Shown piece by piece: positions 1 to 6,819 of a DNA stretch of 38,642 bases. The stretch is from assembly GCA_041485845.1 (NCBI GenBank), contig JBGPKH010000007.1, positions 1-38,642 of the forward strand, in the 5' to 3' direction. Both the position numbers and the translations under genes were made by a program. A model generated the notes under the pieces. The model saw nothing but the letters and a program-made list of their open reading frames with translations, did not search any database and was not told the origin of the DNA. The DNA is from OMOG01 sp041485845 (GTDB lineage: Bacteria > Acidobacteriota > Terriglobia > Bryobacterales > Bryobacteraceae). Positions within the stretch are counted from its first letter, which is position 1. The number at the start of each line of letters is the position of its first letter.

Positions 1-58
1 AGCTCTTCCTTCCCTGCCTCTCAGGATCGCCGCCATCACGCGAGGGCTGCGCCGTGCA

Positions 59-301
59 TCACAAGGGCCTTTCATCCGGCGCATAGGCAATCAGATATTC
101 ACGTACCAGAATAAAGCGCAAAGGCCGTGAGGTGAGGTCCGGGCGTCTATGGCCCTTACCAGGAAATGGAACCAATGCGCGAATGCCGCTGAGAATTTCT
201 GCAATCATCCGGTCGGCGGCGTTGAGATTATCCGCGCGAATGAATTCCCAAATCTCGTCCAGGTCAAAACGGGCTTCCGGGTGGAAGTCATATCCGGTCA
301 T
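59..301 (-). pseudogene. ParE/RelE-type toxin, C-terminus frameshifted
   Basis: The 80-residue reading frame has the ParE/RelE toxin layout: an N-terminal helical part (FHPEARFDLDEIWEFI), a GHRRPDL segment and the strand LRFILVREYLIAYAPDERPL. ParE toxins are usually about 95-100 residues and here the frame stops right after RPL. The DNA between 1 and 58, read on the same strand in other frames, still encodes MHGA and then PRVMAAILRGRE, which looks like the expected C-terminal end of this family. The toxin therefore seems to have lost its end through at least two small indels, or there are sequence errors. Its ATG overlaps the antitoxin stop as ATGA, the normal coupled arrangement. The fold assignment is good; inactivity is inferred. 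Confidence 0.6.
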
Positions 302-552
302 GAACCGGACTGCAAACGACGTGCAGCGGCGCTCTTTTCGCGGAAGTAGGCTTCAACCTCGTCGCCGGGGATCGGCTTCACCCGGCCTCTTTTCAGGTCG
401 TCATAACGGCTGTTGAGCATCTCCCGCACTTCCACGAGCTCGTCAAAATATCCGGCAACGACATCCTCAACCAGTTCACCCGTTGGGCGCCCGGTTTCGC
501 TTGCCAGCTTGTCGAGCTTGGCTTGCAAGTCGGGGTTGAAATGTACTTCCAT
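298..552 (-). CDS. Antitoxin of a ParDE-like type II pair
   Basis: This 84-residue acidic protein begins MEVHFNPDLQAKLDKLASE and continues with a helical stretch (GRPTGELVEDVVAGYFDEL) and a charged tail. That matches small DNA-binding antitoxins found next to ParE toxins; the N-terminal strand plus two helices suggests a ribbon-helix-helix-like dimer that would bind its own promoter. The frame is open far upstream, but the similarity to such proteins begins at this Met, so I place the start at 552. No strong ribosome-binding site is visible. The stop overlaps the toxin ATG by four bases, so the toxin would be translationally coupled. The antitoxin looks intact while the toxin is broken, as expected for a decaying addiction module. 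Confidence 0.7.
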   Translation of the reverse strand: MEVHFNPDLQAKLDKLASETGRPTGELVEDVVAGYFDELVEVREMLNSRYDDLKRGRVKPIPGDEVEAYFREKSAAARRLQSGS

Positions 553-1325
553 GGCTTCAGCGTACGGGAAAGCCTCCCTCAAGGCAACACCCCGTTTACC
601 CCGGCTGCGTCGAGCGGCGGCGGCGCTTCGCGGCAAGCTTCCGGTTATGCCTCTACATCCGTCCCCCGGCGTGAGTCGCGCGCCCCGGTCGGGCCTGGCG
701 GGGGTGGGGGCACTTCTGGACGTTGCGAGGCCATGGCGGGGCCATGCTCTACCGCGTCCTGCAGGTCGTCGGTAAAATACTCCGTTGCCGGGCTGCCCTT
801 CCGAAAATTCACCCGGTCCGTGCGGCCGATTTTTGAGAGGAGGTATGGCAACGATTCGCCGGAAAATGGGCCACAACGTTGCCTCCTGCCCGGATTCGGA
901 AACGCTACGGCGTGGCTCGCGACGTACCGGCGATCAGTCGCGGTTCGGGGTGCGTCAAGTCCAAGCTGCGCAAGCTGCGGTCACAGACGCTGCTACGTGC
1001 GTGGCGTACTCGTCCATGACGGCGCGATTCCGCGATGCATCCCATCCGCGGCGTTGCGCAACGGCAAAATGCCGTATCGGTCAACGCGGAGTGTTAGCCC
1101 GGTTAGCCCGCCCGCACTTCGTCGCCAAGAAACGAACCACTCCCGGAAACCTCCTAAATATCAGAAAATAAATAAGATCACTGTAAGGCTACTATTTTCC
1201 GTGGAAACCGCTTTTCCTCAGTCACGCGTTCGCGCCCAGAATTTTCTGAATGATTTCAATCATTTCCGGACCTCCGGACCCATGAGCCGAATTTTCGTCT
1301 GCTAGGTTTGAATCAGGAGGAAAGA
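553..1325. other. Gene-poor stretch upstream of a small ORF
   Basis: I find no convincing gene here. Frames on both strands are arginine/proline-rich and look like random high-GC translation. From about 1150 the composition becomes AT-richer (aaataaataagat, ctactatttt), as expected of a promoter region, and a 16-base inverted repeat lies at 1249-1264. A minus-strand frame between 645 and 851 contains a protein-like run (RVNFRKGSPATEYF) that could be a coding relic, but I cannot assign it. Confidence 0.5.
1249..1264. promoter_or_regulatory. Perfect inverted repeat, possible operator
   Basis: AATGATT and AATCATT face each other across a two-base spacer (TC), giving a perfect 7-base dyad in an AT-rich pocket of an otherwise GC-rich region. 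It sits about 60 bases upstream of the AGGAGG and ATG of the small ORF at 1326. Size and symmetry suit a dimeric repressor site, but no regulator gene is adjacent apart from the antitoxin 700 bases away. Confidence 0.3.
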
Positions 1326-1667
1326 ATGCAGACCACCCAATCGAGCATCCCCCCGCCGGCAGCCGTCCGCCCTCCGGGAGGCGCATCTTTCCAAAAAACC
1401 CCTCCAGATGCGCCTCCCGATTTCGAGTCGCCTCTACAACCCGCAGAAACAAAGGAGCTTACAACGCTGCGAATAATAACTCGACACACCCGGCAAACTT
1501 GCGCCTCCCGCACCTCCCAAGCCCCCCCCCAACAACTGGCCGTGGCTGGATTCCAGCCACATTTTTTATTGCCGACCCAGCGTTTTCAAGCACTTCCACT
1601 CTCGCCGTGGCTGGATTCCAGACACTTTCGACCGGTACGGAAAGTAGACAACCTTCCAACCCCGTGA
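1326..1667 (+). CDS. Small proline-rich ORF, possibly a truncated relic
   Basis: An AGGAGG Shine-Dalgarno sequence at 1315-1320 sits five bases before this ATG, the best ribosome-binding site in the first part of the window. The predicted 113-residue product starts MQTTQSSIPPPAAVRPPGG, is rich in Pro, Ala and Gln, and has no recognisable domain or signal peptide. From about residue 45 the codon use no longer looks like protein, and the frame runs across a nine-C tract (1522-1530) and the two 18-base repeats at 1539 and 1604. It may be the start of a former gene whose 3' part was replaced by repeats, or a genuine short peptide gene. I do not recognise a family. Confidence 0.25.
   Translation: MQTTQSSIPPPAAVRPPGGASFQKTPPDAPPDFESPLQPAETKELTTLRIITRHTRQTCASRTSQAPPQQLAVAGFQPHFLLPTQRFQALPLSPWLDSRHFRPVRKVDNLPTP
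1539..1621. repeat. Two direct copies of an 18-base palindromic repeat
   Basis: GCCGTGGCTGGATTCCAG occurs at 1539-1556 and again, identical, at 1604-1621, 65 bases apart. In the first copy the core plus following bases (1543-1559) forms an almost perfect 17-base palindrome with 8-base arms around one central base; the second copy has one arm mismatch. This looks like a REP-type or hairpin-forming repeat rather than coding DNA. Confidence 0.6.
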
Positions 1668-1710
1668 GACGCTATTCATCAGGCGCGCCCGAAAAGCTGA
1701 GACCAACCAT

Positions 1711-2463
1711 ATGAAATCCGTAGCCGATTTGAAAATCAAACTCTTCGCCGATGGGGCCGAGAAGAAAAGCATGCTGGAGCTCTATGCCAATCCGCTCATC
1801 CGGGGCTTCACCACCAATCCCACCCTCATGCGCAAGGCCAATATCACCGGCTACGAGGCCTTCGCCCGCGACATCCTGTCGGCCATCTCCGACCGGCCCA
1901 TCTCCTTCGAGGTCTTCGCCGACGAGTTCGACGAGATGGAGCGCCAGGCCAGCTTCATCCACACCTGGGGACCCAACGTCTACGTCAAGATTCCAGTCAC
2001 CAACACCCGGCGGGAGTCGGCCTGCGACCTCATCCACCGGCTCTCCCACGCCGGCATCCGGCTCAACGTCACCGCTATCCTGACTCTCGACCAGGTCCAC
2101 GCCGTGGCCGCGGCCCTCGCCGGCGGCGCGCCCTCCAACATCAGCGTCTTCGCCGGCCGCATCGCCGATACCGGCGTCGATCCCGTGCCCCTCATGGCGG
2201 AGGCCGTCCGCATGATTCGCCCGCATCCGCGGATCGAGCTCATCTGGGCCAGCCCGCGCGAGTTGCTCAATGTCTTTCAGGCCGATTCGGTCGGCTGCCA
2301 CATCATCACAGCCACCCCCGACGTCTTGAAAAAACTGGCGCTGGTCGGCAAGGATCTCGCCGATTACTCGCTCGACACCGTGAAGATGTTCGCCGACGAT
2401 GCCGCCAAGTCCGGCTTCAGCCTGGAGCGCCGCGTCGGCGTGTTGGGAAGCCCCGCCGGATGA
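1711..2463 (+). CDS. Transaldolase / fructose-6-phosphate aldolase-like protein
   Basis: This 250-residue TIM-barrel protein belongs to the small transaldolase/FSA group, which forms or cleaves C-C bonds between dihydroxyacetone units and aldehydes through a lysine Schiff base. Visible family positions are Asp14 (LFADGA), the TTNPTL motif at 34-39 with Asn36, the Schiff-base lysine in NVYVKIPVT (Lys93), and NVTAIL at 119-124. It opens an operon: its stop overlaps the next ATG as ATGA, coupling it to a WecE-type aminotransferase. In that setting it more likely supplies or salvages a sugar precursor for polymer synthesis than serves the central pentose phosphate pathway; this is inferred from context. 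The ATG lacks a strong ribosome-binding site, but the similarity begins here. Confidence 0.8.
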   Translation: MKSVADLKIKLFADGAEKKSMLELYANPLIRGFTTNPTLMRKANITGYEAFARDILSAISDRPISFEVFADEFDEMERQASFIHTWGPNVYVKIPVTNTRRESACDLIHRLSHAGIRLNVTAILTLDQVHAVAAALAGGAPSNISVFAGRIADTGVDPVPLMAEAVRMIRPHPRIELIWASPRELLNVFQADSVGCHIITATPDVLKKLALVGKDLADYSLDTVKMFADDAAKSGFSLERRVGVLGSPAG

Positions 2464-3629
2464 GCTATCGGATTCCATTTAACGCGCCCGGGCTGGCGGG
2501 CGACGAGCTGCGCTACATCGCGGACGCCATCACCCGCGGGCACAGCGCCGGCGATGGCGCCTACACCGCGAAGTGCCATGCGTACCTACAGGAAAAGCTC
2601 AACACCGCCAAGGTGCTGCTCACCACCTCCTGTACCCACGCTCTCGAAATGGCCGCCCTGCTGCTGGACATTCAACCGGGCGATGAGGTGATCGTTCCCG
2701 CCTTCACCTTCGTCGCTACGGTGAACGCGTTCGTCCTGCGCGGCGCCCGGCCGGCATTCTGCGATATACGGCGCGACACTCTCAACCTCGATGAGAAGCA
2801 GGTCGAGCAAGCGATCACACCGCGCACCCGCGCCATCGTGCCGGTGCACTATGCCGGCGTGGGCTGCGAGATGGACGCCATCCTGGAGATCGCTCGAAAG
2901 CACGGCATCCCCGTGGTGGAGGACAACGCCCACGGCCTTTTCGCCACCTACAAAGGCCGTTACCTCGGGACCTTCGGCTGCCTGGCCACCCAGAGCTTCC
3001 ACGAAACCAAGAACATCATCTGCGGAGAAGGCGGCGCGCTGGTGATCAACGATCCCGCTTTTATCGAACGCGCCGAAATCCTCCGCGAAAAAGGCACCGA
3101 CCGCGCCCGCTTTTTCCGCGGCCAGGTGGATAAGTACACTTGGGTGGATATCGGCTCCAGCTATCTGCCCTCCGACATTCTGGCCGCTTTCCTGTTCGCG
3201 CAGCTCGAAAAATACGAACAGATTGACGCCGTTCGCGAGCGCATCTGGCGGCGCTACGATGAAGCGTTGCGCGACTGGGCCCGCGAGAACGGCGTCGCGC
3301 GACCGCATGTTCCGCCACACTGCCGCCAGTCTTATCACATGTATTACGTCCTGATGCCTTCGCTCGAAGATCGCCAGGCGCTGATCGGTCTTCTGAAAGA
3401 CCGCGGGATTCTGAGCGTCTTTCATTACCTGCCCCTGCACCTCTCGGTCATGGGGCGGCAGTTCGGCGGCAGGCCGGGGCAGTGTCCCGTCACCGAAAGC
3501 GTCAGCGACCGGTTGCTTCGCCTGCCCTTCTACAACAACCTGACGGAGTCCCTGCAAAACGAGGTGATTTCGGCAATTCGCAGCTTTGCGGCTCGTGTTA
3601 ACATCTTTATTCCGCGAGCGCTTCCGTAA
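2460..3629 (+). CDS. wecE: dTDP-4-amino-4,6-dideoxygalactose transaminase (WecE/RffA)
   Basis: This 389-residue PLP enzyme of the DegT/DnrJ/EryC1/StrS family closely resembles E. coli WecE from end to end as I remember that sequence: the IPFNAP start, the SAKVLLT-SCT region, the LDIQPGDEVI-P-FTFV block, IVPVHYAGV-CEMD, the PLP lysine in SFHETKNI (Lys184) with Asp155 of VVEDNAHG, and REKGT-R--FFRGQVDKYTW. WecE converts dTDP-4-keto-6-deoxyglucose to dTDP-4-amino-4,6-dideoxygalactose using glutamate. The C-terminus is about a dozen residues longer. The start is the ATG overlapping the transaldolase stop. A WecD-like acetyltransferase lies four genes downstream, consistent with dTDP-Fuc4NAc synthesis. 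RmlA and RmlB, which would supply the substrate, are not in this window. Confidence 0.9.
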   Translation: MSYRIPFNAPGLAGDELRYIADAITRGHSAGDGAYTAKCHAYLQEKLNTAKVLLTTSCTHALEMAALLLDIQPGDEVIVPAFTFVATVNAFVLRGARPAFCDIRRDTLNLDEKQVEQAITPRTRAIVPVHYAGVGCEMDAILEIARKHGIPVVEDNAHGLFATYKGRYLGTFGCLATQSFHETKNIICGEGGALVINDPAFIERAEILREKGTDRARFFRGQVDKYTWVDIGSSYLPSDILAAFLFAQLEKYEQIDAVRERIWRRYDEALRDWARENGVARPHVPPHCRQSYHMYYVLMPSLEDRQALIGLLKDRGILSVFHYLPLHLSVMGRQFGGRPGQCPVTESVSDRLLRLPFYNNLTESLQNEVISAIRSFAARVNIFIPRALP

Positions 3630-3635
3630 CTTTCG

Positions 3636-4472
3636 ATGGATGTCTCCAGCTTTATCTACACGGTTTTGCTCCGGCCAAAACCGCTGAGGAATCTCGCTAA
3701 TCGGGTGATCCGCAGCGTGATTCCGCCCCGGCTGAATGTCCGGGGAGCGACCGTGGTTCTCAACCCCGAAGACCCGGTGGTGTCCGGAGCCCTCACGTTC
3801 CGTGTGTACGAAAGAGCGGAAACCAAATTCTTTTGCTCCGTGCGGAAACCGGGAATGACTTTCCTCGATATCGGGGCCAACGTCGGCTACTACACTGCTC
3901 TGGCGCTGGCCCATATCGGAAACGGAACGGTGATCGCCATGGAGCCCGACCCCGACAACTTCCGCTATCTACAGCAGACCATTGACGCAAACCACGGCCG
4001 CCACACCATCGCGGTGCAAAAGGCCGCCGGATCGGAAGCCGGCTTCCTGACGCTCTATCGGTCCAGCTCAAACCGGGGGGACAACCGCCTTTACCCGCAC
4101 GCCTTTTCGGAAAGCAGCACGCGGGTGGAAGTCTGCACCGTCGACGGATTGCTGGCCGAACATGGGATCGCCTCCGTCGATCTCATCAAGATTGACGTCC
4201 AGGGCTTCGAAGGCCATGTCCTCGCGGGTATGAAGCAGACCCTTCGCCAGCCGGCCAACCTGATTCTCCTGATGGAATTCTGGCCGTTTGGCCTGAAAAG
4301 CGCGGGTACCGACCCGCTCCATCTGCTGGCGGAACTCGAGCAGGCAGGCTTACGCCTCTATCAACTCAATGCCAAAGGCAAACCCATTCCCGTCGCCGAT
4401 AAGAACGCGCTCATCGCGGGCCACCCGGGCAGGGACTATGCCAACATCGTGGCTGTTCGCGGAGAGGTTTGA
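3636..4472 (+). CDS. FkbM-family methyltransferase
   Basis: A 278-residue class I SAM-dependent methyltransferase of the FkbM type. The SAM-binding glycine motif TFLDIGANVGYYT lies at about 75-87, the acidic end of beta-2 is in MEPDPDNF (102-109), and the characteristic FkbM signature VDLIKIDVQGFEGHVLAGM lies at 181-199. FkbM-type enzymes usually O-methylate sugar or polyketide hydroxyls and are common in exopolysaccharide loci. The gene begins six bases after the wecE stop and one base precedes the next start, so it is part of the same transcript. The substrate is probably a sugar of this polymer, by context only. Confidence 0.85.
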   Translation: MDVSSFIYTVLLRPKPLRNLANRVIRSVIPPRLNVRGATVVLNPEDPVVSGALTFRVYERAETKFFCSVRKPGMTFLDIGANVGYYTALALAHIGNGTVIAMEPDPDNFRYLQQTIDANHGRHTIAVQKAAGSEAGFLTLYRSSSNRGDNRLYPHAFSESSTRVEVCTVDGLLAEHGIASVDLIKIDVQGFEGHVLAGMKQTLRQPANLILLMEFWPFGLKSAGTDPLHLLAELEQAGLRLYQLNAKGKPIPVADKNALIAGHPGRDYANIVAVRGEV

Positions 4473-4473
4473 T

Positions 4474-5952
4474 ATGCGGCCCCAATTCGTCCTGGCGTTG
4501 GCGTGTCTTCTCCTCCTCGTCCAATGTCTGACGTTCCCGGCCACGCGCTTCGTGGAAGACGAGGGCTGGAACAGCGACGCCGCTGTGAACTGGATGCGGG
4601 AAGGCCGGCTGCGCATGTCGAGCTTCCCTTCCGACATCTCGAACCAGGTGGACGCCCGTCCGCCGCTGCTCGCTATGGTCATGGGCGAGACCTTCCGGCT
4701 GTTTGGCGCCGGCGTGTTGCAGGCCCGCCTGTCCTCGATCCTCGCCGCGGTCGGGGTCGTCGCCGTTACCTATTTTCTCGGCCTGGAAATGGGCGGTCTG
4801 TGGGTAGCGTGTGTCGCGGCCCTGCTGGTCGCCTGCGATAGCTTTCTTGTGATTACCGCCCGCTCTGCGCGTCCCGAGCCGCATACGGCATTCTTCTCGT
4901 GCCTGGGTATCCTGCTCTACTACATCTCGCGCCGTAAAGACTCCCCCTGGGGGAGCTTTCTGGCGGCCGTCTCCATCGGCATAGCCATCAATTTCCATCC
5001 CCTCGCAGTCGGCTACGCCGCGGCAGGCGGACTGCTGCTCCTGCTGGAGTTGCGCTTCGCCATCCTGCGCTCTCCCCGCGCCTGGGCTTACCTGCTGGGG
5101 CTGGTGGTCTCGATGGCCCCGTACGCCCTGTGGCTCTCCTACGATGCGCTCCACCGCGCCGCCTTTCGGGAAACATACCTGCTGCTCGGATCGTCGCTCT
5201 GGTCCCGGATGGCCGCGGAGGTTTCGCGGCTGTCCGATTTCGTGGGGCTGGGCAACCAGCGGCTCCCCTTGCCTTTCCACATCCCGTACCGCCTGCAGAT
5301 TGCGCTGATCCTGGCCGGAGCGCTGATCTTCCTCTTCCGCCAGCGGCCGCGCCTCGCCGGCGAACTGGCGCTGCTGTTGGGGGTCAACTGGCTGTGGTGG
5401 GCCCCCATGGTGAACAAGACTCCGCGCTATATCGCCGTGCTGGCGCCCGTCTTCGCCGTGACGGTCGCCGCCGCCATCGTGATGGCAGGTAGGACAGGCC
5501 TCCCGGCCTGTCCCCGAGACGTCGCCAAACATCTTCGCTGGAAACGCGCCGCCATCGTCATCGGCTTGATCTTCGGCCTGTCGCAACTCGCCGGCAACGC
5601 CTTTCTGATCTACCGGTACCGTACCGCCGACTACGAATCGGTCGGTCGCCGCCTCCGCGAGATCATTCCAGCCACCGCCTCCGTATATGGGGTGACCACC
5701 TTCTATCTCGCCCTGCACGATCGAACGTTTTACTCCTACACCCGCACTCCTTTCCGGTACGCCATCGCGAATTTGCGGCCGCAGTACCTGATCTTATATG
5801 ACCGCGTGATGGTCCATGGCTCCGGATTTGGAGACGATGATTTTGCGGAGCTGCGCGCCGAGGCCGCGGAATTCGTAAAAGCCCACGCCACCCTTGCCGG
5901 CCGGGTCTCCAACCAGTTCTACGGCGATCTCGAGGTCTATCGGGTGAATTGA
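4474..5952 (+). CDS. GT-C (GT39/ArnT-like) membrane glycosyltransferase
   Basis: This 492-residue multi-pass protein has an N-terminal hydrophobic segment followed by an acidic VEDEGW motif in the first periplasmic loop, the Asp-Glu pair typical of GT39/ArnT/PMT-like enzymes, and about ten further hydrophobic segments. Such proteins use a polyprenyl-phosphate sugar and transfer it on the outer face of the membrane. The frame extends upstream, but GGAGAGG at 4461-4467, six bases before the ATG at 4474, fixes the start. Oddly, a 22-base palindrome of the REP type (5492-5513) lies inside the gene in frame, adding a hydrophilic AGRTGLPACPRD stretch in a loop. The stop overlaps the next ATG by one base. 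Donor and acceptor are unknown. Confidence 0.75.
   Translation: MRPQFVLALACLLLLVQCLTFPATRFVEDEGWNSDAAVNWMREGRLRMSSFPSDISNQVDARPPLLAMVMGETFRLFGAGVLQARLSSILAAVGVVAVTYFLGLEMGGLWVACVAALLVACDSFLVITARSARPEPHTAFFSCLGILLYYISRRKDSPWGSFLAAVSIGIAINFHPLAVGYAAAGGLLLLLELRFAILRSPRAWAYLLGLVVSMAPYALWLSYDALHRAAFRETYLLLGSSLWSRMAAEVSRLSDFVGLGNQRLPLPFHIPYRLQIALILAGALIFLFRQRPRLAGELALLLGVNWLWWAPMVNKTPRYIAVLAPVFAVTVAAAIVMAGRTGLPACPRDVAKHLRWKRAAIVIGLIFGLSQLAGNAFLIYRYRTADYESVGRRLREIIPATASVYGVTTFYLALHDRTFYSYTRTPFRYAIANLRPQYLILYDRVMVHGSGFGDDDFAELRAEAAEFVKAHATLAGRVSNQFYGDLEVYRVN
5492..5513. repeat. REP-like palindrome inside a coding gene
   Basis: GGACAGGCC and GGCCTGTCC form a perfect 9-base stem around TCCC. A related element, GGACAGGCT to AGCCTGTCC, lies between genes at 23396-23425, so this looks like a dispersed family. 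Here it is translated in frame within the glycosyltransferase without a stop. Confidence 0.65.
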
Positions 5953-6818
5953 TGGACTCCCCAGCCTGCTGCCGGTATCTGCCCTGGGACTCGGCGCATT
6001 TCGGCATGCGCATCGGACGGGTGAATGCCACGCGGTTGACGCCCGGGGTCCTCGCCGATATCGACCGGTGGAGCCGGCTCCAGTCCATCGACTGCCTCTA
6101 CTTCCTGTCGGACCCAGACCCCGCGGCCATGCGCCTGGCCGCGGAAGCCGGCTTCCGCTACGTGGACGCGCGAACCACACTCGCGGCGGAGCTCACGAAA
6201 CCTGCCGAAGCCCCTGCCATCCGGCCCGCCACACTGGATGACGGTGCGGGCGCGGTGCTGAGCCGCGCCCATAGCGGAGAAGCCCTTGCCATCCGGCCCG
6301 CCACACTGGATGACGGTGCGGGCGCGGTGCTGAGCCACGCCCATAGCGGAGAAGCCCCTGCCATCCGGCCCGCCACACTGGATGACCTTCCGGAGCTGCG
6401 GAGAATCGCCGGTGAAAGCCACCGCGATACGCGCTTCTACGCGGATGGGAGATTTCCGACGGGCGCTTGCGACGAGTTGTACCGCATCTGGATCGGGCGG
6501 AGCTGCAGCGAGCCCGAATTCGCCGATGCCGTGTTCGTAGCGGAGCAGGAACACCACGCCGCGGGCTACGTCTCCTGCCGGCTGGCGGACGGGGCGGGGG
6601 AGATCGGGCTCCTGGCGGTCGATGGCAAATATCGCGGCCTGGGTCTGGGCGAGCAGTTGGTGCGCAGGGCCGGTTCCTGGTTCCGGGAGCGCGGGGCGCC
6701 GCGGGCGTCGGTGGTCACGCAAGGCGCGAACGTGCGCGCCTTACGCCTTTATCAGAAATGCGGCTTTTTCGTCGCCGCGGTTCAGTTCTGGTATCACCGC
6801 TGGTCGAGTCGGGAGTGA
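5952..6818 (+). CDS. WecD-like dTDP-Fuc4N N-acetyltransferase with internal repeats
   Basis: The N-terminal third (residues 8-80: LPWDSAHFG, a loop, then AMRLAAEAGFRYVDART) parallels the N-terminal domain of E. coli WecD. The C-terminal half is a GNAT domain, with RFYADGRFPTGACDELY-IW at 161-180, the acetyl-CoA loop RGLGLGE at 228-234 and ANVRALRLYQKCGF near the end. WecD acetylates dTDP-4-amino-4,6-dideoxygalactose, matching the WecE homologue in the same operon. Between the domains, residues 86-145 are two and a half copies of a 24-residue unit (IRPATLDDGAGAVLS) from a recent DNA duplication, making the protein 288 residues against 224 in E. coli. The start is the ATG overlapping the upstream stop; a TTG three bases earlier is possible. 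The exact substrate is inferred from neighbours. Confidence 0.7.
   Translation: MDSPACCRYLPWDSAHFGMRIGRVNATRLTPGVLADIDRWSRLQSIDCLYFLSDPDPAAMRLAAEAGFRYVDARTTLAAELTKPAEAPAIRPATLDDGAGAVLSRAHSGEALAIRPATLDDGAGAVLSHAHSGEAPAIRPATLDDLPELRRIAGESHRDTRFYADGRFPTGACDELYRIWIGRSCSEPEFADAVFVAEQEHHAAGYVSCRLADGAGEIGLLAVDGKYRGLGLGEQLVRRAGSWFRERGAPRASVVTQGANVRALRLYQKCGFFVAAVQFWYHRWSSRE
6207..6386 (+). repeat. 72-base in-frame tandem repeat, 2.5 copies
   Basis: Units begin with GAAGCCC at 6207, 6279 and 6351; the third stops matching after 6386. The copies differ by about two bases, so the duplication is recent. Each unit adds 24 residues and keeps the frame of the acetyltransferase gene. It duplicates the start of the GNAT domain (AIRPATLDD) plus linker. 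Confidence 0.9.
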
Positions 6819-6819
6819 C

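Noticed and set aside
645..851. Minus-strand ORF with a protein-like run (RVNFRKGSPATEYF and FTDDLQDAVEHG)
   Set aside because: No ribosome-binding site, a proline-rich random-looking C-terminus and no family I can name. Possibly a relic, not supportable as a gene.
845..1171. ATG immediately after GAGAGGAGGT on the plus strand
   Set aside because: The Shine-Dalgarno sequence is only about one base from the ATG, and the translated product is Arg-rich random high-GC sequence.
1672..2478. Long minus-strand ORF opposite the transaldolase-like gene
   Set aside because: Gly/Asp/His-rich shadow of a well-supported gene; no start signal or family.
2586..3914. 442-codon minus-strand ORF opposite wecE
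   Set aside because: It lies across the strongly conserved wecE and into fkbM; its composition is typical of antisense shadow in GC-rich DNA.
5949..5951. TTG start for the WecD-like gene
   Set aside because: The ATG directly following is a better start and overlaps the upstream stop; the TTG adds one residue only.
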